NCBI GenBank assembly: GCA_017399535.1
Contig: JAFQBX010000034.1
Location: 100,999 to 164,998 of the forward strand
Source: Clostridia bacterium
GTDB lineage: Bacteria > Bacillota > Clostridia > Oscillospirales > Acutalibacteraceae
DNA: 64,000 nt
Direction: 5' to 3'
The translations under genes and the position numbers were made by a program. This document shows, piece by piece, positions 50,717 to 57,485 of this stretch. Positions within the stretch are counted from its first letter, which is position 1. Each line of letters starts with the position of its first letter. The notes beneath the pieces are model-generated. The model saw only the letters and a list, made by a program, of their open reading frames with translations, was not told the DNA's origin and ran no database searches.

Positions 50717-51523
50717 ATGAAAAGACACAGGAAGAGCAACCGCAAAATAGGATGTTTGGTTATTCTAATTTTAATTGTGCTGATGATAACTTTTACAGTA
50801 TCAAAATGTAGCAAAGAAAATACTAAGCCGCTCGAAACAACTTCTAATTATAACTCCTCTAATGTTAATACTATGATAGAAGAGTTTGCAGAAAATCATA
50901 ATTTGCAAACAAATGCGTGGCCTGATAATCTGATTGAATTGTTAGAGAAAAATCCTGAAACGAAGGATTTTGTTTTAAATTATCCGCTTAAAAAAGATAA
51001 AAAATTCGAAATTAATTTAAGTGAGTATAAAAACAGCAAAAAAGTTCCGTTGTTTATGCAGTGGGATGAGCGTTGGGGATATAATCAGTATGCAGGAGAT
51101 TTGATGGGCCTTACAGGTTGCGGTCCGACCTGTCTTTCTATGGTTAGTATTTATCTTTTAAATGATGATAAATGTACTCCTAAGTATGTTGCTGAATTTT
51201 CCGAAAGAAATGGATATAGCGTATCTGGAAATGGCAGTTCTTGGAGTTTGATTTCGGATGGCGGAAAAGAACTTGGATTAGATGTAATAGAAATTCCGCT
51301 TGATGAAAACAGGATTATAAGGAATTTAGAGGTCGGGAATCCTATCATTTGCATAATGGGCCCCGGTGATTTTACTACAACCGGACATTTTATAGTAATG
51401 ACAGAATATGTTGATGGTAAAATTAAAGTTAATGATCCCAATAGCAAATCTCGTTCCGAAAAACTTTGGGAATTATCTGATATTAAACATCAAATTCGTA
51501 ATTTATGGGTATGTAGAAAATGA
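50717..51523 (+). CDS. Membrane-anchored C39-like cysteine peptidase
   Basis: 268 residues. Basic N-terminus, one TM/signal anchor (about 12-30), an extracytoplasmic linker with coiled character, then a Peptidase_C39_2-type papain fold (about 115-265): PLFMQWDERWGYNQY, catalytic Cys in LTGCGPTCLSMVS, His in TTGHFIVMTEY and Asp/Asn in KVNDPNSK. Such exported C39-like domains cleave peptides at the cell surface, possibly wall stem peptides. Located right after the VanRS-like genes with its own regulator box, it is the likely target of the two-component system. Confidence 0.85.
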   Translation: MKRHRKSNRKIGCLVILILIVLMITFTVSKCSKENTKPLETTSNYNSSNVNTMIEEFAENHNLQTNAWPDNLIELLEKNPETKDFVLNYPLKKDKKFEINLSEYKNSKKVPLFMQWDERWGYNQYAGDLMGLTGCGPTCLSMVSIYLLNDDKCTPKYVAEFSERNGYSVSGNGSSWSLISDGGKELGLDVIEIPLDENRIIRNLEVGNPIICIMGPGDFTTTGHFIVMTEYVDGKIKVNDPNSKSRSEKLWELSDIKHQIRNLWVCRK

Positions 51524-51554
51524 ATTTTTTATAACCACATATTTTTACACCTCC

Positions 51555-51591
51555 AAAAAGCATCACCGCCACAGATTTCTCTATGGCGGTG
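51555..51591 (-). terminator. Terminator of the integrase operon
   Basis: CACCGCCA (51564-51571) pairs with TGGCGGTG (51584-51591); on the minus strand it is followed by ATGCTTTTTGG. It lies just after the stop of the integrase at 51599. Confidence 0.75.
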
Positions 51592-51598
51592 TGTTCGT

Positions 51599-53044
51599 TT
51601 ATGCTGACTGTGATGCTTTCAGCTTAGCCTTGGCTTCTTGAATCTCGGCTTTCATTTTTAGAATCATCTCTGCGAGGAGTATTTCACATTCCTCTCTCGT
51701 TTTTGCATAGATATTTTTGGATATACGTTTGCCGTCTGCACCTCTCGGAGAGTATCTGCCTTCGTAGAGATTGTCATTTATTTTTGTTATACATCCTGTA
51801 CCCGCCCTTCGTATTTTGCCTTGTACGGCTTCAAATTTCGGCTTACACGGCTCGTTTGTGTCTTGGTCGGGTGTTTGCTCATCTTCGGTGCTAACGCCGT
51901 CATTCTTGGCAATACCGCTGTCAATTTTCCTTGCTGCTTGTCTTTGCATTTCAAGAGTGCTGTGCAGGTATATATCAAGGGTGGTTTGGGATGATACATG
52001 ACCTATAATGGAGGACAGGGTTTTCACATCCATTCCGTTGGCAAGTGCCGTTGTAGCGAAGGTATGACGCAGGTCGTGGAATCGGATGTTCTTGCAGTCG
52101 GCTCTTTGTAGGATTGCCTTTACCTTTTTATATACCGACTGCGGATTCCTTGGCATATCTTCTACCATGGGGGATGGGAATATCCATCTTGAATTTACCG
52201 TCTTTTTATATTCCGCTAACACATTCAATACAACTTTCGGCAATATTATGGTGCGTATTGAGGATTTGGTTTTCGGCTCGGTTATCTGCATACTGCCTTT
52301 GACGTGATATACTTGCCTACAGATATGCAGTTCGCCGGTTTCGAAGTTAAGGTCAGTCCACTGTAACGCTAATAGTTCACCTCTACGCATTCCTGTTGTC
52401 AGTTCAAGCAGTATGATTTCAAAGTATCCGTCATACTTGGCTTGTATAAGGAAGCGTTGCATTTCTTCGGGAGTGAGCACCTGCATCTCACGAGATTTCT
52501 TAGGCGGCAGTTTGCACCCGATTGCAGGGTTTATTGTGATAAGGTTTTCGCTTACCGCCTTTTCAAGTGCCTTTCGGCATATAGCGTGTATCGAGCGTAC
52601 CGTTCTATCGGATAAGCCATCACCATAAAATTCTTTGTATTGCAAGCGACCGCCGTTCTTGGCTCTTGCATAAAACTGTTGCAGGTCATTTTGCGTGAGC
52701 TTGTTTAGTTTTATACTACCAATTTCGGGGATAACGTGGTTATAGATATTATTCTCATAACTTGCTTGTGTAGATTTTCTAAGGCTCATTTGCAGATACT
52801 GTCTGTACCAGAAGTCTATCCACTCACCGAAGGGCATATCGGATTTTACGGTGTCGCGCTGAACAAGGTTAATTTCCGCTTTGAGCTTTTCCAATTTTTC
52901 AAGGCATTTTGTCTTTTCAAGGGCAGTAACGCATTTGGTCTGTGGCAGACCTTTTTCATCGTAGCCGATTACCACTCTCGCTTCCCATCGACCGTCTGCT
53001 CGTTTGCGAAGCGTTCCAGAACCTTTCTTTCGCTTTTTGCTCAT
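51599..53044 (-). CDS. Tyrosine recombinase/integrase with C-terminal AP2-like extension
   Basis: 481 residues. An N-terminal AP2-like arm-binding domain (about 8-50: GSGTLRKRADGRWEARVVIG) and SAM-like core-binding domain (about 70-170) precede the catalytic domain with R220, H323-x-x-R326, H349 and nucleophile Y359. The catalytic domain is followed by a C-terminal extension of about 110 residues whose last part (about 415-470: GTGCITKINDNLYEGRYSPR) looks like a second AP2-like DNA-binding domain. It starts inside the preceding integrase gene (53041-53044, 4-bp overlap). Probably one of a pair acting together on the element's ends. Confidence 0.92.
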   Translation of the reverse strand: MSKKRKKGSGTLRKRADGRWEARVVIGYDEKGLPQTKCVTALEKTKCLEKLEKLKAEINLVQRDTVKSDMPFGEWIDFWYRQYLQMSLRKSTQASYENNIYNHVIPEIGSIKLNKLTQNDLQQFYARAKNGGRLQYKEFYGDGLSDRTVRSIHAICRKALEKAVSENLITINPAIGCKLPPKKSREMQVLTPEEMQRFLIQAKYDGYFEIILLELTTGMRRGELLALQWTDLNFETGELHICRQVYHVKGSMQITEPKTKSSIRTIILPKVVLNVLAEYKKTVNSRWIFPSPMVEDMPRNPQSVYKKVKAILQRADCKNIRFHDLRHTFATTALANGMDVKTLSSIIGHVSSQTTLDIYLHSTLEMQRQAARKIDSGIAKNDGVSTEDEQTPDQDTNEPCKPKFEAVQGKIRRAGTGCITKINDNLYEGRYSPRGADGKRISKNIYAKTREECEILLAEMILKMKAEIQEAKAKLKASQSA

Positions 53045-54210
53045 ATTAAATTCATCTCCTTTCCGAATATATCCTCGACAAAGTTTTCTACGATGTCGGA
53101 GGCTTTTCTTTGCATATCCGTTGTTACGTGGGTGTAGGTGTCGAGGGTGAAACTTGCATTGGTGTGCCCAAGAATTCCCGACAGCGTTTTGGCATCGACT
53201 CCGCTTGTGAGAGCGTGAGTGGCGAAGGTGTGTCGCAGATCGTGGAATCGAATATTGGGAAGGTCTGCTTTCTTTAGGATAACCTTCATTCTGTTATACA
53301 CCGATTCGGGCGATATAGGTCTTGATGCATCAAGCGGATTTTCAAATATCCAGTCGCTATGGCTTTTGAGCTTACGCTTTTTTAATAATTCCGCCGTGCT
53401 TATCGGCAGAATTATTACACGTTTGCCTTGACCTGTTTTGGTTTCGCCTTCAACAATACCGCCTTTCTTATCGTGGGACACACTGCGGTTAATTTTAAGT
53501 GTACCGTCACGCTCATCGTAGTCCGTCCATTTAAGACCGCATAACTCACCGCGGCGAAGTCCGGTTGTAAGCTCGGTGTAGAATATGTCGTACCACATTA
53601 CATCGTCCTTTATGGCATCCATAAACCGTCCGAGCTGTTCTTCGTTTAATATTTGAAGTTCGGGTTTCTTTTTCTTTGGCGGATTAGTACCAGCCGTAGG
53701 GTTCTTTGGAATAAGGTGTTCCTTTACCGCATCGTCCATCGCCTTGTGCAACATATTATGCAATCGAACGATAGTGGAATCTGACAAGCCGTTACCGAAT
53801 TTAGGGTGGTAATTCTTACGGCCTTCTTTCTTGAGTTTTACATACATTTTCTGTATGTCGTTGGTGCTTACGAAGGCAATCGTTTTATTACCAAGGTTCG
53901 GCTTGATATAATCCCTTATCATATGATTGTAGCTATCGAAGGTGCTTTGGCGGATTGTGTTACGCATATATTTTTCGAGCCACACATCCAGCCACTCACC
54001 GAGTGTCATTTTACTGTCCTCGGTAAGTTCCACACCTTGATACTCATTTAATTTACGGTGCATCTTTTCGGTTAGTTCCTTTTGTGTTTTTCCGTAGATA
54101 TAACGGAAGATGGGAGAGCCGTCAGCCTTATGACCGACTATGATTCTGCCTTCCCATTTGCCTTTGAGTTTTCTAACCATACCGTCACCGTTAGGTCTGC
54201 GTTTTGCCAT
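53041..54210 (-). CDS. Tyrosine recombinase/integrase
   Basis: 389 residues; ATG with AGGAG about 10 nt upstream. AP2-like N-terminal domain (GDGMVRKLKGKWEGRIIVG), SAM-like core-binding domain (about 68-165), catalytic domain with R219, H323-x-x-R326, H349 and Y359. All catalytic residues are at the same positions as in the overlapping downstream integrase, so the two arose by tandem duplication and diverged. It catalyses site-specific integration and excision of the element. Confidence 0.94.
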   Translation of the reverse strand: MAKRRPNGDGMVRKLKGKWEGRIIVGHKADGSPIFRYIYGKTQKELTEKMHRKLNEYQGVELTEDSKMTLGEWLDVWLEKYMRNTIRQSTFDSYNHMIRDYIKPNLGNKTIAFVSTNDIQKMYVKLKKEGRKNYHPKFGNGLSDSTIVRLHNMLHKAMDDAVKEHLIPKNPTAGTNPPKKKKPELQILNEEQLGRFMDAIKDDVMWYDIFYTELTTGLRRGELCGLKWTDYDERDGTLKINRSVSHDKKGGIVEGETKTGQGKRVIILPISTAELLKKRKLKSHSDWIFENPLDASRPISPESVYNRMKVILKKADLPNIRFHDLRHTFATHALTSGVDAKTLSGILGHTNASFTLDTYTHVTTDMQRKASDIVENFVEDIFGKEMNLI

Positions 54211-54313
54211 GACTTTTCATCTCCTTTTTATTTGATTTTGTTTTGCGACAACACAATACCACACCTTTCGTACAATATCCAGACAATATTGACCGAAGGT
54301 TCGAATAAAATTT

Positions 54314-54342
54314 AGGTTGCGCATAAAATGTATGCGCAACCT
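54314..54342 (-). terminator. Hairpin after the relaxase gene
   Basis: AGGTTGCGCAT (54314-54324) pairs with ATGCGCAACCT (54332-54342); the minus strand continues AAATTTTATT, plus strand CTTTTAC. Weak terminator between relaxase and integrase units. Confidence 0.65.
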
Positions 54343-54345
54343 CTT

Positions 54346-55668
54346 TTACATACTTTGTTCGTAACTGTTTTCGTAATCTGACTGTTCGGGACGGATACCG
54401 AGAGCCAACTTTTTCTGCGCGATTTTGGAACGAAGTTTTCTGTCCACCTGCCGACCGAGACGGTTGGCGTGTTTCTCATAATTATTTTGAAATAATTTGA
54501 GGAAGGCGCGAAGCACGTTCGTGAATAGAAAACTGACTTTTTGCTCGGTGGAGTAGCCTGAGTTTACGAGATAGTTATCCATCTGTATCGCCGCCCTGAT
54601 GATGTCATTCTTGAGACTGCGGAACTCTTTATTATCTTCAAGCGGAATATCCGGCTCTTTCTTTTCATAATACAGGGACAGCTTCTCCCGATAGATTTTA
54701 TTCCACTCTGCATAAAGTTCAGCCACGTCCTCATCTTTGGCAAACTCGGCAACGATTTTATTTACCGTTTCTTTAATATCTTTCGGCAGATAACCGTACA
54801 CCTTTTTGCCTGAATGATTTTTAAGCTGCTGACGGAGAATTTCAAATAAATTTTGTAATTCCCAACTCGCTGGATACACAATGAAGGTATCTTCAATAAT
54901 ATCTTTAACCTTCTTCTTGACCAAGTCGCGCTGCTGTGTTTCCATTTGGAACAACTTGTACTGTTCGTTACGAAAAATATCGTTAGCGAACAGTCGGCGC
55001 ATATCCTCAATTGTTTTGCGTGTTATCCAACCTTGTTTGCCGTCTTTGGAATACACCATCAGGTGAATGTGCGGATGATGATCCTTGTTATGAAATCCGG
55101 CATACCACTGCAAGTTGGAGAGACTGATGTTATGAGCTTCAGCAATCTCGCAAACATTTCGCCTCACTAAATCTTTCCACGCCTGAGCATTATTATATCC
55201 GAGCCGTTCAGCATCCTCTCGGTGCAGACTGAGAATGTGTGAGAACACAATTCCTTTGTGAGCATTGACTTCCTCGGCAACCTCATCCAAGTCTATCTTG
55301 TCATCGGTCTGAGAGAACAGACCGTGAGTACCGAGTTTTTCAACACCGGGACGTTCTGCAATATACGAAACTAATTTATCAAGGTGGCGGACATCATCAC
55401 GCTCTATCACCGCATTTATAAAATTGGTTGCATTAGATTTTGTAGAGCTGTTATTATAATTTTCGTATTCCACATATTCTTTTGAGTGCGGAAACGATTT
55501 TATAATATCAGCAATCAATCTTTGTTGCCTGACAGTCGACGGTGAATGATCAATGCCTGTCGGTAATTTTTCAACGCTCTCGCGCGTTCCGATATACCGA
55601 AGCAACCTTCCTGTGTTAGCTCTTGCAGGATTTTTGTAGTAGTTGCAAGTGAAAAATATTTTTGCCAT
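54346..55668 (-). CDS. MobP-type relaxase
   Basis: 440 residues. N-terminal relaxase domain with MAKIFFTCNYYKNPARANTG..LLRYIGTRESVEKL and the three-His metal motif in NKDHHPHIHLMVYS; a probable catalytic Tyr lies near LLRYIGTRE. The C-terminal half is helical and basic. This matches the MobP3-like group of Firmicutes mobilisable elements. It nicks oriT and leads the strand into the recipient using a conjugation pore supplied in trans, since no type IV secretion genes are present here. It overlaps the accessory gene by one base (TAATG). Confidence 0.88.
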   Translation of the reverse strand: MAKIFFTCNYYKNPARANTGRLLRYIGTRESVEKLPTGIDHSPSTVRQQRLIADIIKSFPHSKEYVEYENYNNSSTKSNATNFINAVIERDDVRHLDKLVSYIAERPGVEKLGTHGLFSQTDDKIDLDEVAEEVNAHKGIVFSHILSLHREDAERLGYNNAQAWKDLVRRNVCEIAEAHNISLSNLQWYAGFHNKDHHPHIHLMVYSKDGKQGWITRKTIEDMRRLFANDIFRNEQYKLFQMETQQRDLVKKKVKDIIEDTFIVYPASWELQNLFEILRQQLKNHSGKKVYGYLPKDIKETVNKIVAEFAKDEDVAELYAEWNKIYREKLSLYYEKKEPDIPLEDNKEFRSLKNDIIRAAIQMDNYLVNSGYSTEQKVSFLFTNVLRAFLKLFQNNYEKHANRLGRQVDRKLRSKIAQKKLALGIRPEQSDYENSYEQSM

Positions 55669-56093
55669 TACTCATCACCGTCCTCATCATGCTGATACCG
55701 ATATGCATTTTCAAACTGAACTCTGCCATTGTTGAGAGCAACGTCACGGCAACACATATCGTTGAGACTTTCGAGAACTTCCTCACTGATATATCCTCGG
55801 CTCACTGCGATATGATTTTGCTTGGCAACCTCAACCGCCAATTTGAAAATCATTTCGGAAACGTTTCGTGTGGCATCGTTCATCTGACTTTTAATAACTG
55901 ATGATAATATCGGCGCAATATAATCGGTGTTTTTCTCGTTTCGAAGGTAGCCCATATAGAACTCAATCGCTTTGTTAATAAAAGCATTTTTTGACTTTGA
56001 ATAACCGTCCTTTACAAATTCTTCTATTTCCGCTTCTGTGCTACATGAGATATAGAGCGGAAATTTGTGTTTTTCGTTTGATTTTTGTATCAT
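55668..56093 (-). CDS. Probable relaxosome accessory protein
   Basis: I use ATG 56091-56093 (AAAGGA 6 nt upstream) giving 141 residues; the frame is open further. The first 50 residues (KFPLYISCSTEAEIEEFVKDGYSKSKNAFINKAIEFYMGYL) have the beta-strand plus two-helix pattern of ribbon-helix-helix DNA-binding proteins; the rest is helical with an acidic tail. Its stop overlaps the relaxase start by one base. By position it is likely to bind oriT (56094-56202) and help load the relaxase. Not recognised as a named family. Confidence 0.65.
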   Translation of the reverse strand: MIQKSNEKHKFPLYISCSTEAEIEEFVKDGYSKSKNAFINKAIEFYMGYLRNEKNTDYIAPILSSVIKSQMNDATRNVSEMIFKLAVEVAKQNHIAVSRGYISEEVLESLNDMCCRDVALNNGRVQFENAYRYQHDEDGDE

Positions 56094-56202
56094 ATTCATT
56101 CCTTTCCGTAAGACTCCATAATAACGGGTCATACTTTTTCGTAAAATCCCCTAACGGTCGGCTCTGCCGTCCGAAGTGGTTAGCGTGGGAAGACCCCACG
56201 CT
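56094..56202 (-). other. Candidate origin of transfer (oriT)
   Basis: The 109-bp gap immediately upstream of the relaxase operon holds two inverted repeats: CGGTCGG-ctctg-CCGTCCG (56155-56173, one T-T mismatch) and AGCGTGGG-aagac-CCCACGCT (56182-56202... arms 56182-56189 and 56195-56202). The CCCCTAACGGTCGG segment is a plausible nic region. The right-hand hairpin may also act as a terminator for the HTH operon. Confidence 0.45.
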
Positions 56203-56667
56203 TTAACCTGCTTCAAATAATGACGACCGATTTCCGTCTATAATGCCGTGTTTTCGGTCGTATTCTTCGAGTTTACGGATGACATTCAGCCGTGCCATTT
56301 CACGCTCTGCTTTCCGTAACTGCTCGGCATTAAAATGGTCGACCGCTTCTCCAATAGGACGGATGGTATAGAGCAAATTGCCGTTTTGCTTTTTACCGGA
56401 TTTCAGTGTTACCGTAGTCTGCTCGGTTGAGATGAGGCACCTATCTTCAAGGCTTCTTACATATTTCATAACAGTTTTACGGGTGAGACCTAAAGCCTCA
56501 CCCATTTTTCTGTAGCTCGGATAGCACTGATAGGTTTTATGATCTTCGCAATAAACAAGATAGTTATATACTGCGATTTCACCAACCGATAAACCAAGTC
56601 GCATTATTTCATTCGGCACCATATAAAAGTTTTTGCACGGATCCCGTTTTTGTGAACCGAATATCAT
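56203..56667 (-). CDS. Helix-turn-helix protein (replication/regulatory type)
   Basis: 154 residues from ATG 56665-56667, overlapping the preceding stop (TGATG); GGAGG is 9 nt upstream. The N-terminal 75 residues form a winged-helix of the HTH_36 kind: FYMVPNEIMRLGLSVGEIAVYNYLVYCED...YPSYRKMGEALGLTRKTVMKYVRSLEDRCLI. Such proteins are common in Firmicutes integrative elements, often near replication or regulation genes. The C-terminal half is charged and helical. Probably controls the relaxase or excision functions. Confidence 0.75.
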   Translation of the reverse strand: MIFGSQKRDPCKNFYMVPNEIMRLGLSVGEIAVYNYLVYCEDHKTYQCYPSYRKMGEALGLTRKTVMKYVRSLEDRCLISTEQTTVTLKSGKKQNGNLLYTIRPIGEAVDHFNAEQLRKAEREMARLNVIRKLEEYDRKHGIIDGNRSSLFEAG

Positions 56668-57041
56668 CACTCGCCACCTCCGAAATCATACTCGAACATT
56701 AGCGTGGCAATTTCCTCTTGGCTGAGATACTCACGAAGAATAAGCCACGCTAATAATTTCGCACCTTTAGAAAGATACTGCGACTTATAAATATCGTAGG
56801 CATCCATCACAGTGCTTGAATCCATTTCTTCGGATATGATTCGGCGCACATCGTTTTGATAATAAATTTTACCGAACACAACCATTTCTTCTCTGTAAGT
56901 GAGTTCGGCGAAGGCGTGCGCCACCAATTTGAATTCTTCTTCACTGCCGAGATGCTCGCGTACTTCTTTTGTTAAGATACGTTCTCGCAACGCTTCGAAC
57001 ACATCTTCTTCCGTGTACCAATAAATAAGATTTTTAGTCAT
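56667..57041 (-). CDS. Hypothetical helical protein of the mobile element
   Basis: 124 residues: MTKNLIYWYTEEDVFEALRE..., ending LLAWLILREYLSQEEIATLMFEYDFGGGE. Fully helical and acidic; SQEEIATLMFEYDFGG could be a degenerate HTH. It overlaps the excisionase-like gene by 8 bp and the HTH gene by 1 bp, so all three are translationally coupled. GGAGG is 9 nt upstream. No family recognised. Confidence 0.7.
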   Translation of the reverse strand: MTKNLIYWYTEEDVFEALRERILTKEVREHLGSEEEFKLVAHAFAELTYREEMVVFGKIYYQNDVRRIISEEMDSSTVMDAYDIYKSQYLSKGAKLLAWLILREYLSQEEIATLMFEYDFGGGE

Positions 57042-57249
57042 TGCATTTACCTCCGACCTTCTTTTTTATCCATGCCTGAAATTCATCCTTGGGAACTACG
57101 AATCGATTGCCGATTCTCACCGCAGGGAAGTCTTTTTCATGCATGAGTTCATAGGCGGTGGACGATGCCACGCCAAGTGTTTTTGCTACCAAGTCTGCAT
57201 TTAAAAACAGCGGTAGTTCGTCATACGATTTGATTTGTGAATGTTTCAT
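57034..57249 (-). CDS. Excisionase-like DNA-binding protein (MerR/HTH_17 type)
   Basis: 71 residues from ATG 57247-57249 (a TTG four codons upstream is too close to the GGA). The motif PLFLNADLVAKTLGVASSTAYELMHEKDFPAVRIGNRFVVPKDEFQAWIKKK is the standard winged helix of Xis/HTH_17 proteins that bind att DNA and direct excision, or act as regulators. First gene of the minus-strand operon, divergent from the polymerase gene. Confidence 0.85.
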   Translation of the reverse strand: MKHSQIKSYDELPLFLNADLVAKTLGVASSTAYELMHEKDFPAVRIGNRFVVPKDEFQAWIKKKVGGKCND

Positions 57250-57398
57250 TTTTTGTATCAATCCTTTTTAATTTATTTGACTCTCTTGTTTTAAAACGCA
57301 GAGCCTCCGTTTTGTTTTTCTACCGCTGCACTCAAATTTACAGCGGAGTTTTGTTTGCAATGAGCACCTGTCATCACTCCTTACTTGAATAATAAATT

Positions 57399-57424
57399 TG
57401 CCCCCACCTTAAAAAGTGGGGGCA
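57399..57424. promoter_or_regulatory. GC-rich palindrome between divergent operons
   Basis: TGCCCCCAC (57399-57407) pairs with GTGGGGGCA (57416-57424), loop cttaaaaa. It lies 10 bp upstream of the polymerase promoter -35, between two genes that point away from each other, so it is not a terminator for either. Possible operator or element-boundary feature. Confidence 0.5.
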
Positions 57425-57433
57425 GTATTCATA

Positions 57434-57462
57434 TTGCGTTTTATTATATTTTGTGATATACT
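57434..57462 (+). promoter_or_regulatory. Promoter of the polymerase operon
   Basis: TTGCGT (57434-57439), a 17-nt spacer, TATACT (57457-57462), followed by GAGGTGAT and the GTG start at 57486. A host sigma-A promoter is thus likely to drive the operon. Confidence 0.72.
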
Positions 57463-57485
57463 GAAAACAAATCGAGGTGATATAG

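Noticed and set aside
48883..51523. Complete vancomycin-resistance cluster
   Set aside because: Only regulator, kinase and an unrelated C39-like peptidase are present; no ligase, racemase or VanX/Y.
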